From: an uncultured Lachnospiraceae bacterium
GTDB taxonomy: Bacteria > Bacillota > Clostridia > Lachnospirales > Lachnospiraceae
Reading direction: 5' to 3'
DNA: 51,471 bases
Assembly: GCA_900317825.1 (NCBI GenBank)
Contig: ONIH01000009.1
Location: forward strand, 1 to 51,471
Part shown: positions 50,910-51,471 of the stretch, piece by piece
Layout: the number at the start of each line of letters is the position of its first letter
Position numbering within the stretch: position 1 is the stretch's first letter
Program-made: the position numbers and the translations under genes
Notes under the pieces: generated by a model
Database searches by the model: none
Told to the model about the DNA's origin: nothing
Seen by the model: only the letters and a program-made list of their open reading frames with translations

Positions 50910-50960
50910 CGTCGAATGTATTATAACAGTATTTAGTATTTTTGTCGACTATATTCGACG
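50910..50960 (-). promoter_or_regulatory. Promoter of the ATPase gene flanked by an inverted repeat
   Basis: On the minus strand TCGACA (50948-50943), a 17-base spacer and TATAAT (50925-50920) make a good promoter. CGTCGAAT (50910-50917) and ATTCGACG (50953-50960) form an 8-base inverted repeat around it, with a central GTCGAC at 50944-50949. This looks like an operator region. Confidence 0.75.
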
Positions 50961-51002
50961 AGCTATTTTATAAATCAGAAAAATCAGATCATCTCACGCT
51001 TA

Positions 51003-51471
51003 TCAGAACGCTTCTTTTCTTCTTTCAAGTCTCAGCTTCTGGCGTTTCTCTGCGCCCTCCCACTCTGCTTCTTCTCCCGGACCATTTACCTCAAGACCGT
51101 AAGGAACAGGGATCGGTTTGCCCTGTGGAGTAACGGCGACATAAGTCAGGTAAGCCCGGTTTATCGGGGTGCGCATTCCGACTTCGTTTTCACGATAAGA
51201 ATCCACGCGGACTTCCATCGAAGAATTACCGACGTGTGTCACCTTTCCGATCATAACGACCATATCATTCAGGCGTGCCTCAGCCTTAAACGTCAGGTTA
51301 TCGACGGATGCAGTTATGACTTCGTGCGTCGAATGTCTCATCGCAGTCATTCCTCCGACTTCATCGATCCACTCCATAAGCCTGCCGCCAAAGAGCCTTC
51401 CCTGCCCGTTAATGTCTATCTGCATTACCACATGCGTAACTTCTGATCTCGAAAGTTCGACCGTCTTTGTC
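51003..51471 (-). CDS. Acyl-CoA thioesterase (hotdog fold), 5' end outside the window
   Basis: The frame is open to the right edge, and the translation before the first in-window start continues KTVELSRSEVTHVV, so the real start lies beyond 51471. The hotdog domain reads QIDINGQGRLFGGRLMEWIDEVGG, typical of YciA/BACH-type acyl-CoA hydrolases, with the Asn/Asp catalytic region in DINGQGRLFGG. The C-terminus is basic (KRQKLRLERRKEAF). It splits acyl-CoA to free acid and CoA; chain-length preference is unknown. Confidence 0.88.
   Translation of the reverse strand, partial: TKTVELSRSEVTHVVMQIDINGQGRLFGGRLMEWIDEVGGMTAMRHSTHEVITASVDNLTFKAEARLNDMVVMIGKVTHVGNSSMEVRVDSYRENEVGMRTPINRAYLTYVAVTPQGKPIPVPYGLEVNGPGEEAEWEGAEKRQKLRLERRKEAF

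Overview
The window comes from a low-to-mid GC Firmicute, most likely a motile, butyrate-producing member of the Lachnospiraceae. The grounds are a butyryl-CoA:acetate CoA-transferase of the gut-clostridial type, flagellar rod genes, a CdaA/CdaR cyclic-di-AMP module, lipoprotein-type sugar-binding proteins, a YesM/YesN-type two-component system, strong consensus sigma-A promoters and Gram-positive ribosome binding sites. No rRNA, tRNA, CRISPR array or intact transposon was seen.

Layout. Positions 1-65 hold the 5' end of rpsL (minus strand) behind a perfect consensus promoter. From 17986 down to 178 almost every gene lies on the minus strand with tiny gaps or overlaps: flagellar rod genes (flgF-like, flgG, rod-binding protein), recD2, comF, a YvyF-like zinc-ribbon protein, two unknown membrane proteins, cdaA, cdaR, ptsH, leuA, then a cell-surface glycan cluster (rfbD, glycosyltransferase, glf, gtrA, initiating sugar transferase, ABC-2 exporter). 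A divergent HAD phosphatase (18164-18808, plus strand) separates this from a cell-wall group (alpha/beta hydrolase, membrane-anchored MurF, Ddl, MurI). Next comes a pentose region: a YtfQ/R/T-YjfF type sugar ABC transporter under a two-component system, and an araA-araD-araB-xfp-tal operon. Together these would import L-arabinose or an arabinose/galactose furanoside, convert it to xylulose-5-phosphate and cleave that by phosphoketolase to acetyl phosphate and glyceraldehyde-3-phosphate. A CHAP-SH3 wall hydrolase and half of a DUF58-like protein lie upstream of the regulator. On the plus strand follow the butyrate-forming CoA-transferase and a GH53 endo-galactanase lipoprotein, fitting a pectin (arabino)galactan to butyrate lifestyle.

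From about 43.4 kb to 48.1 kb the DNA becomes AT-rich and accessory. It holds an orphan partner gene of a DUF3990-type toxin with a 36-codon stump of the toxin itself, a DUF1016/YhcG nuclease remnant, and a compact restriction-modification island: an HTH-fused C5-cytosine methyltransferase, a convergent PD-(D/E)xK endonuclease and a divergent Vsr mismatch endonuclease. Just after vsr is a short transcription unit with its own promoter, hairpins and a U-tract terminator, which I consider the best candidate for an undescribed small RNA. The right end carries a PH-domain membrane protein, an aldo/keto reductase, a DUF4143-type ATPase with a palindromic operator-like site, and the 3' part of an acyl-CoA thioesterase.

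All functions are read from sequence motifs and family knowledge. No similarity search was run, and promoters, terminators and RNAs are predictions.
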